Source: Anaerolineae bacterium CG2_30_57_67 (GTDB lineage Bacteria > Chloroflexota > Anaerolineae > Anaerolineales > Villigracilaceae). Taken from it: 64,000 bases of DNA. Under the pieces are notes generated by a model. The model saw nothing but the letters and a program-made list of their open reading frames with translations. It was not told the origin of the DNA and ran no database searches. Below, in pieces: positions 8,014-15,690 of the stretch; within the stretch, counting starts at the first letter, position 1; the number at the start of each line of letters is the position of its first letter. The position numbers and the translations under genes are program-made. Where the stretch lies: NCBI GenBank assembly GCA_001872455.1, contig MNXJ01000025.1, positions 20,128 through 84,127 of the forward strand, in the 5' to 3' direction.

Positions 8014-8994
8014 ATGGCTTTTCCGTTGGTGCTACTTTCTCATCCCCTGCCGCCTGAATGGATTGCCCGCCTGCAAGGTCACGCGCGGCTGGTGGTTGGT
8101 CCGGCGCAACCGGGTGGTTTTGCCCCGCATTTATTAGAACATATCGGCCAGGCCGAGGGCATTTTCTGCCTGCTAACTGACCCGGTCACAGAAGAATTGG
8201 TTGCTTGCGCCCCACGTCTGCGCGTCGTCAGCAACATGGCGGTTGGTTTTGATAACGTAGATGTTGCGGCCTGCACGCGATACGGCATTCCGGTTGGCAA
8301 TACCCCCGGTGTGTTGACGGAAGCGGTAGCCGATTTAACCATGCTGCTGCTGCTCGCCACCGCTCGCGGGCTTCCCAAAGCCGCCATGGACGCCCGCGAT
8401 GGCCTCTGGACAACCTGGTCGCCAACCGGCTGGCTGGGCATGGATACTGCTGGCGCTACTTTGGGCATTGTCGGCCTGGGGAAAATTGGCCGCGCCGTTG
8501 CGCAGCGCGCCCAGGCCTTCGGAATGCAGGTCATTTACAGTGAAAAAGAAAATTCGCTCTCCCCGCAGATATTTTCCGGCGCGAGGCGCGTTTCTTTCGA
8601 CGAGTTGCTTGCTACTGCCGATTTTGTTTCTCTGCATTGCCCGCTGACAGCATCAACGCGCGGGTTGATGAATGAGTTCACCCTGAAAAAGATGAAAAAA
8701 AGCGCAGTGCTTCTCAACACTGCGCGTGGCCCAATCGTTGAAACCGCCGCACTCTTGCGCGCTCTGCGTGAAGGTTGGATTTTTGCCGCTGGCTTGGATG
8801 TAACCGACCCGGAACCGCTTCCCCCTGCACACCCGCTCTATGATTTGCCTACCTGCATCATTCTGCCGCACATCGGCTCGGCGACATTTGGTGCGAGACG
8901 GCGCATGGCCGAACTGGCCTGTGAAAATCTATTGGCTGGTTTGGCGGGCCGTCCGCTGCTAAATTGCGTTAACCCGCAAGTCTATAACCGTTAA
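8014..8994 (+). CDS. D-isomer-specific 2-hydroxyacid dehydrogenase (glyoxylate/hydroxypyruvate reductase-like)
   Basis: A 326-residue NAD(P)-dependent enzyme reducing 2-oxoacids to D-2-hydroxyacids. It has the NAD-binding motif GIVGLGKIG, the catalytic Arg in NTARGPIVE, the Glu in DPEPLP and the His in LPHIGSAT. The ATG at 8014 is preceded by TTGGAG at a normal distance. An in-frame ATG at 7954 would add 20 residues but lies inside the predicted promoter. The closest functional group by motif is glyoxylate/hydroxypyruvate reductase (GyaR/GhrB), but lactate or phosphoglycerate-type substrates cannot be excluded. It ends 1 base before a convergent gene. Confidence 0.88.
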   Translation: MAFPLVLLSHPLPPEWIARLQGHARLVVGPAQPGGFAPHLLEHIGQAEGIFCLLTDPVTEELVACAPRLRVVSNMAVGFDNVDVAACTRYGIPVGNTPGVLTEAVADLTMLLLLATARGLPKAAMDARDGLWTTWSPTGWLGMDTAGATLGIVGLGKIGRAVAQRAQAFGMQVIYSEKENSLSPQIFSGARRVSFDELLATADFVSLHCPLTASTRGLMNEFTLKKMKKSAVLLNTARGPIVETAALLRALREGWIFAAGLDVTDPEPLPPAHPLYDLPTCIILPHIGSATFGARRRMAELACENLLAGLAGRPLLNCVNPQVYNR

Positions 8995-8995
8995 T

Positions 8996-9580
8996 TCAGA
9001 TTACCCGCCCACACTGTGGGCAGACAGGTTCTTCCGCGTTGAGCAGAAAACCGCAATGACGGCAGGTGCGTGGTTGTGAACTTCCCAGCGGTGCGCCGCA
9101 CGCCAGGCAAGAACTTGCACCTACCGGGTTGGCGGCGCCGCAATAGCCGCATTCCAAGCGGCGCAAACGTTCGCTTAACTGCTGGCTGGCGCCGTTTACC
9201 TGAGCGACTTTCTCAATGATTTTCCAGACATTTTCCACTATTTGCAGGTTCTCAATATCCTGAGCAATATCATCCAGACGGTTGAGCAAGTTCCAGGGGT
9301 TGAGCGCCGTCGCCAGCGCCGACTGTCCCAAGCTGGCCGCCACGCCCATCCAGGTTTGTTGTCCAACCTGAACCATCACGCCATCTTCCACTGCTTGTAG
9401 AAGTACGGTCAGCGCGGTTTGCCCGCCGCTGGCCGCGCCGGGTTGCGATGCGATTTGTACCTTCAGGTTATCCTTGTCGCCCAAAACCTGAGTGCGCAAG
9501 TTGCCGCGGTTAAACTGGGCAGCCAGCCCTTCGGCAAAGTCGCGCGGGGTAACGGATCCGTAAAAAATTCGCTTGTCCAT
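8996..9580 (-). CDS. Double zinc-ribbon protein of unknown function
   Basis: A 194-residue protein starting MDKRIFYGSVTPRDFAEGL. Residues 1-130 form a domain with an amphipathic middle (LGQSALATALNPWNLLNRLDD), with no recognised enzyme motif. The C-terminus has two zinc ribbons: ECGYCG...SCLACG and TCRHCG...VCPQCG. Ribbons of this kind occur in many bacterial proteins that bind partners or nucleic acid. The longer reading frame to 9736 runs through the divergent gene's start and is not credible; the ATG at 9580 fits. The function is unknown. Confidence 0.7.
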   Translation of the reverse strand: MDKRIFYGSVTPRDFAEGLAAQFNRGNLRTQVLGDKDNLKVQIASQPGAASGGQTALTVLLQAVEDGVMVQVGQQTWMGVAASLGQSALATALNPWNLLNRLDDIAQDIENLQIVENVWKIIEKVAQVNGASQQLSERLRRLECGYCGAANPVGASSCLACGAPLGSSQPRTCRHCGFLLNAEEPVCPQCGRVI

Positions 9581-9629
9581 GATCTCGATTATAATCACCT
9601 TCGCTATTTTTTTCCAAGACAGGTGACCG

Positions 9630-10250
9630 ATGAGACGGCTTTTCCAGACAACATTTTGGCTGGTTCTGACTTTGGGGGTGTTGGTGTTATTCCTTAACGC
9701 GCAACCCCCGGTAAAGGTTTCAGCCCAACAACCCACAGGCTCTATTCCAACGGTGACTGGTACGCCATCGGGCGCGTATATTACCGTGACCTACCCCGAG
9801 CAAATCAACGTGCGCGCTGGACCGAATTCCTATCGCTACCCGGCCATTGGGGTTTTGCTTCCTGGTGAAACGGCTCCGGCGCTGGGGCGCTCGCCTGGCG
9901 GTGATTGGATTCAGATTATTTACCCCGGCGTGCCGGGAAATGTGGGTTGGATTTACGCTCCGCTGGTTTCAATGGGACCTCCCGGCGCATTTTTAGACAT
10001 TGTTGAACCGCCGCCGACGCCGACACCCCTCACTACGCCGACAATTGATCCCACGCTGGCGGCGGAATTCATTCCTCAATTTACTTCCACCCGTCTGCCA
10101 ACCTTTACCGCGCCTGCTCCGCTGGTTTTACCCACCTACGAGGCGGCATCCACCTCCCGGTCAATTGGCATTCCGATGGGGCTGGTGATTACCGTCTTGT
10201 CTTTGATTGGCGCGTTTGGTGCGCTCATTTCCTTCTTACGTGGACGTTAG
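9630..10250 (+). CDS. Secreted/anchored SH3b-domain protein
   Basis: A 206-residue protein with an N-terminal signal-anchor helix (FWLVLTLGVLVLFLNA), a bacterial SH3 domain at about 50-115 (INVRAGPNSYRYPAIGVL, WIQIIYPG, GNVGWIYAPLV), a Pro/Thr-rich linker, and a C-terminal helix (GLVITVLSLIGAFGALISFL) with a basic end. SH3b domains usually bind peptidoglycan or surface polymers, so this may sit at the cell envelope with its domain outside. It is transcribed divergently from the zinc-ribbon gene. TATAAT at 9590-9595 is a plausible -10. It ends at a strong terminator. Confidence 0.8.
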   Translation: MRRLFQTTFWLVLTLGVLVLFLNAQPPVKVSAQQPTGSIPTVTGTPSGAYITVTYPEQINVRAGPNSYRYPAIGVLLPGETAPALGRSPGGDWIQIIYPGVPGNVGWIYAPLVSMGPPGAFLDIVEPPPTPTPLTTPTIDPTLAAEFIPQFTSTRLPTFTAPAPLVLPTYEAASTSRSIGIPMGLVITVLSLIGAFGALISFLRGR

Positions 10251-10259
10251 CAGGCAGAT

Positions 10260-10295
10260 AAAAAAGGACGCCGGTTTTTCCCGGCGTCCTTTTTT
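10260..10295. terminator. Bidirectional intrinsic terminator
   Basis: A perfect 15-bp stem (10260-10274 with 10281-10295) with a 6-base loop and A- and T-runs on both sides. It serves the SH3b gene on the plus strand and the A-type Fe-S carrier gene on the minus strand. Confidence 0.9.
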
Positions 10296-10309
10296 GTTAT
10301 TCAATCAAA

Positions 10310-10729
10310 TTAACTATTGCAGTTGCATGAGCCGCCGCAAGAGCAACCCTCCGCTTCTGCGCTGTCATCTGCATGTTCGTGTGCGCCCGAGCCGCAGGAG
10401 CAGGAACCGCCCTGTTGAGCGTTGGGGCTATCTACCACAAAACCCGCGCCGCGCGCTGGGTCGTTGACAAAATCAATGTGCGCGCCGCGCAGGTAAGGCA
10501 TAGAATTCTCATCAATCACCAATTTCACGCCATCTCTTTCGACGGCTGTGTCGTTGGCGTATAGATTATTATCCAATGCCATGCCGAACTGTGTACCCGA
10601 GCAACCGCTCCCAGCAACGTATACGCGCAAGGCATAGCCGTCAAGATTGCGTTCGGTCAGGATGTTTTGAACCGCTTCTACTGCCGCGGAGGTCATCGAA
10701 ACGGCAAAGGTGTCTATTTCTCGTAACAT
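10310..10729 (-). CDS. A-type iron-sulfur carrier (IscA/HesB family) with Cys/His-rich tail
   Basis: A 139-residue protein. Residues 12-105 are the HesB/IscA fold, with the first conserved cysteine Cys43 in GSGCSGTQFG and the second site in GGSCSCGSG. A-type carriers pass Fe-S clusters to target enzymes. Unusually, the protein continues about 28 residues beyond the normal end with HEH and further cysteines (GCSCGGSCNC), making a metal-binding-looking tail. AAAGGAG precedes the ATG. It stands alone between a terminator and the glycosyltransferase gene. Confidence 0.85.
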   Translation of the reverse strand: MLREIDTFAVSMTSAAVEAVQNILTERNLDGYALRVYVAGSGCSGTQFGMALDNNLYANDTAVERDGVKLVIDENSMPYLRGAHIDFVNDPARGAGFVVDSPNAQQGGSCSCGSGAHEHADDSAEAEGCSCGGSCNCNS

Positions 10730-10804
10730 GTGAGTCTCCTTTGAAATAAAATTTGACCGATACTATCAGGATTGATTTGCTTTGTCAATTGAAAAGTTAT
10801 TTTA

Positions 10805-12274
10805 TTATTTTTCTTTTTCGTACAATGCCATGTCGCCGATGTCCAACAGTTTGATAACTGGCTTTTCTGTAAAATCGAGAATGGAATAGCGACTTTTTTT
10901 GACAATATAAAAATCGCGCTCACCAGATTTTACTGGCTGGGGCAATTCATAGTACCAAAAATAAAAATAGACTGACCAATCCGCCGTAGATTTGATGTGA
11001 ACGGCATCGTGTTCTGTCAAAATGGGCTTCAGATATTGGGCAACGATTGGGGCTTCGGGAAAAGCGCTGGTATCAGGGTAATGGATGATGCTTTCAGTAG
11101 CGATAAGATGGACGGCGTAAACCATAGCGCATCCAACAAAAACACTTTGCGTCAAAAATGTTGCGCATGGCCGAATCTTTTCAACCAGCCAGCCCCAGCC
11201 AAAATCGGCTGTTAACAACATAAAGGGCAGCAGATAAATAAGCGTGCGGCTGTAAGGTGTGGCGCGTTGTAGCGTTAGCACCAGCCCAGAACCAATCAAT
11301 AGAGCCGGCAGAAGCATCAGAGCGCTATAGTTTTTACGTTTTGCCAAAACGATGAACCCGATGCTGATTAATACTGCACTGAATGCCAGAAAAACGGTTG
11401 GAATATCCCGGTAAAATTCCAGGTTTGATTTTTGAATCTGCGGGATGAATTGCCCTAAAAAAAGGCCCCAGCTATCAGGCTTTACAAATTTATTAGCAAG
11501 TACGGTTTCGATGCCGTTGGAAACCAGGGCGACCGGGCTGTAAAAAAAAAGTGTCAGCCAAAAAGTTGTCAGGCCGATAGGAATGGCAAAGCGGGTTACG
11601 ACGGCGCTTATTTTCCAGTTTTTGAGCAACAACAGTCCCGCTATCCAGAGGAAGGTGCCAGCAATGGGGATTGCCATGGTTGGCATAGTGAACATTCCCA
11701 ACGCGGCAACTAATCTAATCAGAAAAAGAATGGGCGTGCCAGGCCGCTGAAGAAACCGTAGCGCTAAAATGGCAAGCAGCAGGCTGAAGAAAGCTATCAG
11801 ACTGTATCCACGCGCGTTGGTAGAATAGAGCACGAAGTAGGGGAAGACTGCACTGGTAATGGCCGCAAAGAAACCCGCTTGCGCCGAGGTTGAAAGCATA
11901 CGCGCCAGAATAAAAACGAGCGCAATCGCCCCCAGGCCAGCCCAAAATGCCGGTAGACGAATGCTGGCGGGAGATGCGCCCAGCACCAGCGTGGAAATTT
12001 TGACCAGCAGGGTGTGAAAAACGTGATTGTTTGGGAGCGTATAATCGAATAGGTCTACAAAATTGCGGTTAACAAAATTTAAAAATGTGTAGGCTTCGTC
12101 GCCTCGCATGGGTTGTGAGAGTAGCGCTGAGCGTAACCCAATGCCGATTGCCAGTGCGGATAACAACCATCCGAAACTGTGCGCCTGCTGTCGCAGAATT
12201 GTTTTGGCGCTGGAAAATTCATCCGCACAAAATTCAAATAGTGCGTGGATGAATTTTTGGGTGTATTCGGCCAA
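10805..12274 (-). CDS. GT-C fold membrane glycosyltransferase (PMT/family 39-like), main part
   Basis: A 489-residue hydrophobic protein with about ten membrane helices. RGDEAYTFLNF in the first outer loop carries the acidic pair typical of GT39/GT83-like enzymes, which use polyprenyl-phosphate sugars on the outer face of the membrane. The C-terminal 90 residues form a soluble domain. The listed start (12274) is TTG, but coding-looking membrane sequence continues upstream in the same frame (AITSLILALISAH) to a stop near 12355. The true N-terminus is probably in the overlapping frame at 12518, joined across an A8 run at 12337-12344. The substrate is unknown. Confidence 0.75.
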   Translation of the reverse strand: MAEYTQKFIHALFEFCADEFSSAKTILRQQAHSFGWLLSALAIGIGLRSALLSQPMRGDEAYTFLNFVNRNFVDLFDYTLPNNHVFHTLLVKISTLVLGASPASIRLPAFWAGLGAIALVFILARMLSTSAQAGFFAAITSAVFPYFVLYSTNARGYSLIAFFSLLLAILALRFLQRPGTPILFLIRLVAALGMFTMPTMAIPIAGTFLWIAGLLLLKNWKISAVVTRFAIPIGLTTFWLTLFFYSPVALVSNGIETVLANKFVKPDSWGLFLGQFIPQIQKSNLEFYRDIPTVFLAFSAVLISIGFIVLAKRKNYSALMLLPALLIGSGLVLTLQRATPYSRTLIYLLPFMLLTADFGWGWLVEKIRPCATFLTQSVFVGCAMVYAVHLIATESIIHYPDTSAFPEAPIVAQYLKPILTEHDAVHIKSTADWSVYFYFWYYELPQPVKSGERDFYIVKKSRYSILDFTEKPVIKLLDIGDMALYEKEK

Positions 12275-12518
12275 TGTCTTGTTTTGACGATGCAGGTGAG
12301 CGCTGATGAGCGCTAGAATGAGGCTGGTGATGGCGTAAAAAAAATAATATTTGGGTTACACCCCAACTTCGCTTGGCCCAGGCCGAAGATGGGGCGATCA
12401 GGTAGTTCTGCGCCGGAATGAATACCAGCAATATGAAACCAAGCGCCAACCAGAAAAAAAACTCCAGGCGTGATGTATCGAATTTGCTTTGCAAAGAGGT
12501 AGATTGCTTCATCGCCAT
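12234..12518 (-). CDS. N-terminal piece of the GT-C glycosyltransferase, out of frame with the rest
   Basis: This frame starts at ATG 12518 (GGGAG upstream). It encodes a first membrane helix (FFFWLALGFILLVFIPAQ) and continues to WGVTQILFF at the homopolymer 12337-12344 (eight T on the coding strand). After that it turns into low-quality sequence (HHQPHSSAHQ) and stops at 12234. Removing one base of the run reads straight into YAITSLILALISAHLH and the downstream 489-residue frame. The pair is therefore one gene broken by a one-base difference. Sequencing error, a real mutation or slippage are all possible. Confidence 0.6.
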   Translation of the reverse strand: MAMKQSTSLQSKFDTSRLEFFFWLALGFILLVFIPAQNYLIAPSSAWAKRSWGVTQILFFLRHHQPHSSAHQRSPASSKQDIGRIHPKIHPRTI

Positions 12519-12523
12519 TTATG

Positions 12524-12557
12524 AAAAACTCCCTGCCAGATTGCGCAGGAAGTTTTG
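12524..12557 (-). terminator. Intrinsic terminator of the S1-domain gene
   Basis: On the minus strand AAAACTTCCTGC pairs with GCAGGGAGTTTT (one G-U pair) and is followed by T-rich sequence. It lies just after the S1 gene's stop at 12574 and overlaps the ribosome site region of the gene starting at 12518. Confidence 0.6.
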
Positions 12558-12573
12558 TTTGTAAGAGCCAAAA

Positions 12574-13374
12574 TCAGGCAGTCGGCAGACGATTTTTGAG
12601 CGTGCGGTCGAAGATGTCTTCGCTTTCGGGGGTTTCGGTTTTGGTTTTTTTGGAATGCGCCGCTTTGGCAGACTTGGAATGTTCCAACGCGGCTTGCCAG
12701 GCCATTTCAAAGGTGGTCGGCGTAGGTTCGCCGGGTTCTTCCTGGCTGAAGTCGAATCTTTCGGTGCGAGGCTGTTTGCTACCTTTTTTGCTGGTGCGCT
12801 TGCGATCAGGACGTTCGCTGCGTTCAGCGCGCGGAGTCTCGTCACGGACGACTTCTTCGGGCTTCGGTAGTAGCGCTTTCATGCTCAGGCGAATCTGGCG
12901 TTTTTTGCGGTCTACGTCCAAAATCATGACGTTCACTTCGTCGCCTTCTTTGACGACTTCTTGCGGGGTTTTGACATAGCCGTGAGTCATTTCGCTGATG
13001 TGAACCAGCCCCGGGCGTTCCGCGCCGATTTCGACGAACGCGCCGTAGGTTTCAAGACGCATGACTTTACCCTTGACAACCATTTCTGGTTTTAATTCGC
13101 GCCATTCGATGCCGAGTGGCTCAATCATGGTCAGTTCGATGCGGTCGGGCTTGGCTTTTCGCACCCAAACATCAACACTTTGACCGACCTGCACCACGTC
13201 TTCGACGCGTTTGACAGGTTCAGCCTGAAGTTGGGAAATGTGTACGATGCCTGGAACGGGTTGCCCGATGTCGAGTATTGCCCCCGCGAGAGTGGTTTTT
13301 ACTACTTTCCCTGTTAACCGAGTTTTTGGCTTGATCTCGGTTTCAGGGGCTGTGTTTTCTGCCGGATTGCTCAT
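12574..13374 (-). CDS. Two-S1-domain RNA-binding protein
   Basis: A 266-residue cytoplasmic protein with two S1 domains: residues about 18-85 (GKVVKTTLAGAILDIG, PGIVHISQL) and 100-170 (GKVMRLETYGAFVEIG, PGLVHISEM, KRQIRLSMKAL). The remainder is a charged tail rich in Lys, Arg, Glu and Ser. Similar proteins (YugI/CvfD, S1-like) bind RNA and ribosomes and adjust translation or stress responses. AGGAG precedes the ATG, and a terminator follows. It is probably monocistronic. The role is inferred from domains only. Confidence 0.82.
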   Translation of the reverse strand: MSNPAENTAPETEIKPKTRLTGKVVKTTLAGAILDIGQPVPGIVHISQLQAEPVKRVEDVVQVGQSVDVWVRKAKPDRIELTMIEPLGIEWRELKPEMVVKGKVMRLETYGAFVEIGAERPGLVHISEMTHGYVKTPQEVVKEGDEVNVMILDVDRKKRQIRLSMKALLPKPEEVVRDETPRAERSERPDRKRTSKKGSKQPRTERFDFSQEEPGEPTPTTFEMAWQAALEHSKSAKAAHSKKTKTETPESEDIFDRTLKNRLPTA

Positions 13375-13457
13375 AGATTTTCTCCTGATAGACGTAATAA
13401 TACCGAAGTTTGATTATACCGTAAAAGATTTTAAAGTCAATTATTTTTCTCTGGTGA

Positions 13458-13554
13458 TTACCCACATCTTTGCTCCACCCGGCAAAGCGACATAAGTGTC
13501 GCGCTACATTGTGCGACACTTATGTCGCTTTGTCCACAGAACGAAAGGTGGGTA
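13458..13554. repeat. Palindromic dispersed repeat, copy 1
   Basis: The core is a perfect 19-bp inverted repeat (13484-13502 with 13513-13531, starting AAAGCGACATAAGTG). An outer imperfect pair flanks it: TTACCCACATCTTT at 13458-13471 with AAAGGTGGGTA at 13544-13554. The left flank (GGTGATTACCCA, GCTCCACCC) recurs at 63586-63610 beside a shorter palindrome with the same AAAGCGACAT core. It occupies the 338-base gap between the S1 gene and the Lrp gene, which holds no gene. It looks like a REP/MITE-type element. Confidence 0.7.
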
Positions 13555-13651
13555 GCGTTAAATTTGCTTTGTGTTGCGGGCAGAAGCAAACGCTTTTGGT
13601 GGGTGGGCATATTTTTCTTGCTGGGTAAATTTCCGATTCGGATGACTGGCT

Positions 13652-13680
13652 TTGACAGAACGGAAAAACAGTCGTATTAT
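13652..13680 (+). promoter_or_regulatory. Promoter of the Lrp/polyamine operon
   Basis: A perfect TTGACA (13652-13657) and TATTAT (13675-13680) are exactly 17 bases apart. An inverted pair TTCCGAT (13631-13637) and ATCGGAA (13697-13703) brackets the promoter and could be the operator for the Lrp-type regulator encoded directly downstream. The operator is an inference. Confidence 0.65.
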
Positions 13681-13712
13681 TTTGTAGGAAACGGAAATCG
13701 GAAGAGATAATT

Positions 13713-14186
13713 ATGTATAAAATCGACAAAACCGATGTGCAAATTATCAACCTGTTGATGGACGATGGCCGCATGAACGCTTCCGAAGTTGCCCGCGCGG
13801 TGGGCAATATTTCTGAGCGGGCGGTGCGCTATCGCATTGACCGCATGGTCGAAAATGACATTATCAAAATCAGCGCGGTGGTCAACCCGAAGGCGCTGGG
13901 CATCAACGTTGTGGCCGATGTCTGGCTGGCTTGTGACGCGGATGCCATCATGGACGTGGCGCGCCGCATGGCGGAACTCCCAAATATCAGTTATGTGGCC
14001 TGCTCCATCGGCGAGACCGATGTCAGCGTCCAAATTCTGGCGCGCGATACCGCAGAAGTGTATCGCTTTGTAACGGAGGTGATAGGTAAGTCGCCCGGGG
14101 TACGCAAGACAACTACGTCCATTGTCCCCCTGGTGCTCAAGGACGTGTACCAGTGGCGCATCCCCCAAGGGGTTGTGGAAGAGTAG
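13713..14186 (+). CDS. Lrp/AsnC-family transcriptional regulator
   Basis: A 157-residue protein with an N-terminal helix-turn-helix (VQIINLLMDDGRMNASEVARAV, SERAVRYRIDRM) and a C-terminal RAM/AsnC ligand-binding domain (about 75-145). Family members sense amino acids or related amines and form octamers on DNA. It leads the aminotransferase/Pot operon, with only 22 bases before the next gene, so it probably senses an amine or amino acid handled by those enzymes. The ligand is unknown. Confidence 0.9.
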   Translation: MYKIDKTDVQIINLLMDDGRMNASEVARAVGNISERAVRYRIDRMVENDIIKISAVVNPKALGINVVADVWLACDADAIMDVARRMAELPNISYVACSIGETDVSVQILARDTAEVYRFVTEVIGKSPGVRKTTTSIVPLVLKDVYQWRIPQGVVEE

Positions 14187-14208
14187 CGAAAATTGAAAAG
14201 GAGATACC

Positions 14209-15507
14209 ATGAAAAATTTCAGCAAAAGCCAGGCTTTACAAAAGCGGGCGCAGCAAGCGACTCCACTGGGCGTTAACTCCAACTTCCGTTACTGGGGCGA
14301 GGGAGTGACTCCGTATGTTCAAAAAGGCAAGGATGCCTATTTGTGGGATGTAGACGGCAACAAATACATTGATTATCGCATGGCGTTTGGCCCGATTATT
14401 TTGGGCCACGCTTTCGACGAGGTGGACGACAAGGTTGCCAGTGAAATTCGTCAGGGCGTGCTGTTTGCCATGACCGGCGAACTGGAAATCGAAGTCGAGG
14501 AAATGATTATCAAGATGGTCCCCGGCGTGGACATGGTGCGTTTGGCCTGCTCCGGCACCGAGGCGACGATGCACGCCATCCGCGTGGCGCGCGCCTTCAC
14601 TGGGCGCGAGATGATTCTCAAGTTCGAGGGCAATTATCACGGTTTCCACGACAACACCCTGTGGAGCACTTACGCCCCGGTCGAATCCTACGGCAACGCC
14701 CGCTCGCCGATTCCGATTCCGTCCTCCTCCGGCATCCCGCGCCCGCTGGGGCAGTTGATTGTGACGCTGCCCTTCAACGACCGCCAGGCGTTTGAGCGCG
14801 CCATGTTTACGTACGGTCATCAAATCGCCGCGGTGATTACCGAACCCTGCCAGGGAAATTGCGGCGCCATCTTGCCGCAGCCTGGCTTTTTGGAATTGAT
14901 TCAACAAAAATGCGCGGAATATGGCGCATTGTTCATTCTCGACGAAGTGAAAACTGGTTTTCGCATTGGCAACGGCGGCGCACAGGAATTCTACGGCCTG
15001 CAGCCCGACCTGATGGCCTACGCCAAGGCGCTCGGCAATGGCTACCCGGCGGCGGCGTTTGGCGGCAAAAAAGAGGTGATGAGCATCATCGGTCACGGCG
15101 TGGCGCAGGGTGGAACGTACACCAACAACAAACCCGGCGTGGCCGGGGCCTGGGCGACGCTCAAAATTTTGCAGGAAAAGCCGATTTTGAAAACCATTCA
15201 ACAGCGCGGACAGCGTCTGATGGACGGGATTGACCAGATTCTCAGCGAGGCCGGGCTGGTTCACTGCATGAACGGCTACCCGGCCATGTTCACCTACGCC
15301 CTCGGCGTGGAAAAAGTCACCAGTCAGCGCGATTGGAACGCCAGCGACAAAGACCTCTATCTGAAAATCATCGGCGAACTGATTGAGCGCGGCGTGATGC
15401 CCGACATGGACGCCCGCGAACCCTGGTTCCTGTCTTATTCGCATAGCGACAAAGACATTGACGACACGCTGACCGCTTTCCGCGAAGCAGTCAGGGAGAG
15501 TAAATAA
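14209..15507 (+). CDS. Class III aminotransferase, glutamate-1-semialdehyde aminomutase-like
   Basis: A 432-residue PLP enzyme of fold type I. The PLP-binding lysine is Lys273 in YAKALGNGYP; the aspartate stacking on PLP lies in FILDEVKTGFR. The sequence is closest in style to HemL-like proteins (ACSGTEATMHAIRVARAFTGR, FEGNYHGFHD, TYTNNKPGVAGAWATL). The genome context (amine transport, other aminotransferases, semialdehyde dehydrogenase) argues against heme synthesis and for an amine or beta-amino-acid transaminase. AAAAGGAG precedes the ATG. It is the first enzyme gene of the operon. Confidence 0.85.
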   Translation: MKNFSKSQALQKRAQQATPLGVNSNFRYWGEGVTPYVQKGKDAYLWDVDGNKYIDYRMAFGPIILGHAFDEVDDKVASEIRQGVLFAMTGELEIEVEEMIIKMVPGVDMVRLACSGTEATMHAIRVARAFTGREMILKFEGNYHGFHDNTLWSTYAPVESYGNARSPIPIPSSSGIPRPLGQLIVTLPFNDRQAFERAMFTYGHQIAAVITEPCQGNCGAILPQPGFLELIQQKCAEYGALFILDEVKTGFRIGNGGAQEFYGLQPDLMAYAKALGNGYPAAAFGGKKEVMSIIGHGVAQGGTYTNNKPGVAGAWATLKILQEKPILKTIQQRGQRLMDGIDQILSEAGLVHCMNGYPAMFTYALGVEKVTSQRDWNASDKDLYLKIIGELIERGVMPDMDAREPWFLSYSHSDKDIDDTLTAFREAVRESK

Positions 15508-15524
15508 GTCGTTACTCGGTTGAC

Positions 15525-15628
15525 CAGTTATCCAGTTGTTCAGTTGTTCAGTTGTTCAGTTATCCAGTTATCCAGTTGTTCAGTTATCCGGTTGTTCAGT
15601 TGTTCAGTTATCCAGTTGTTCAGTTGAC
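15525..15628 (+). repeat. Array of thirteen 8-bp units (CAGTTATC/CAGTTGTT)
   Basis: Thirteen contiguous octamers in unbroken 8-bp register, mainly CAGTTATC and CAGTTGTT. Downstream (15630-15672) are units of the opposite sense (AACCGGAC), also spaced by 8. The array fills the gap between two aminotransferase genes of one operon. It encodes no protein. Confidence 0.85.
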
Positions 15629-15690
15629 GCCAAACCGGACAACCGCCAAACCGGACAACCGGACAACCGTCAACCCGCAAAGGATTTTCA

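Noticed and set aside
14209..15507. hemL (glutamate-1-semialdehyde aminomutase) for heme synthesis
   Set aside because: The sequence is HemL-like, but the operon with polyamine transport, other aminotransferases and MmsA points to amine catabolism, and no other heme gene is nearby.
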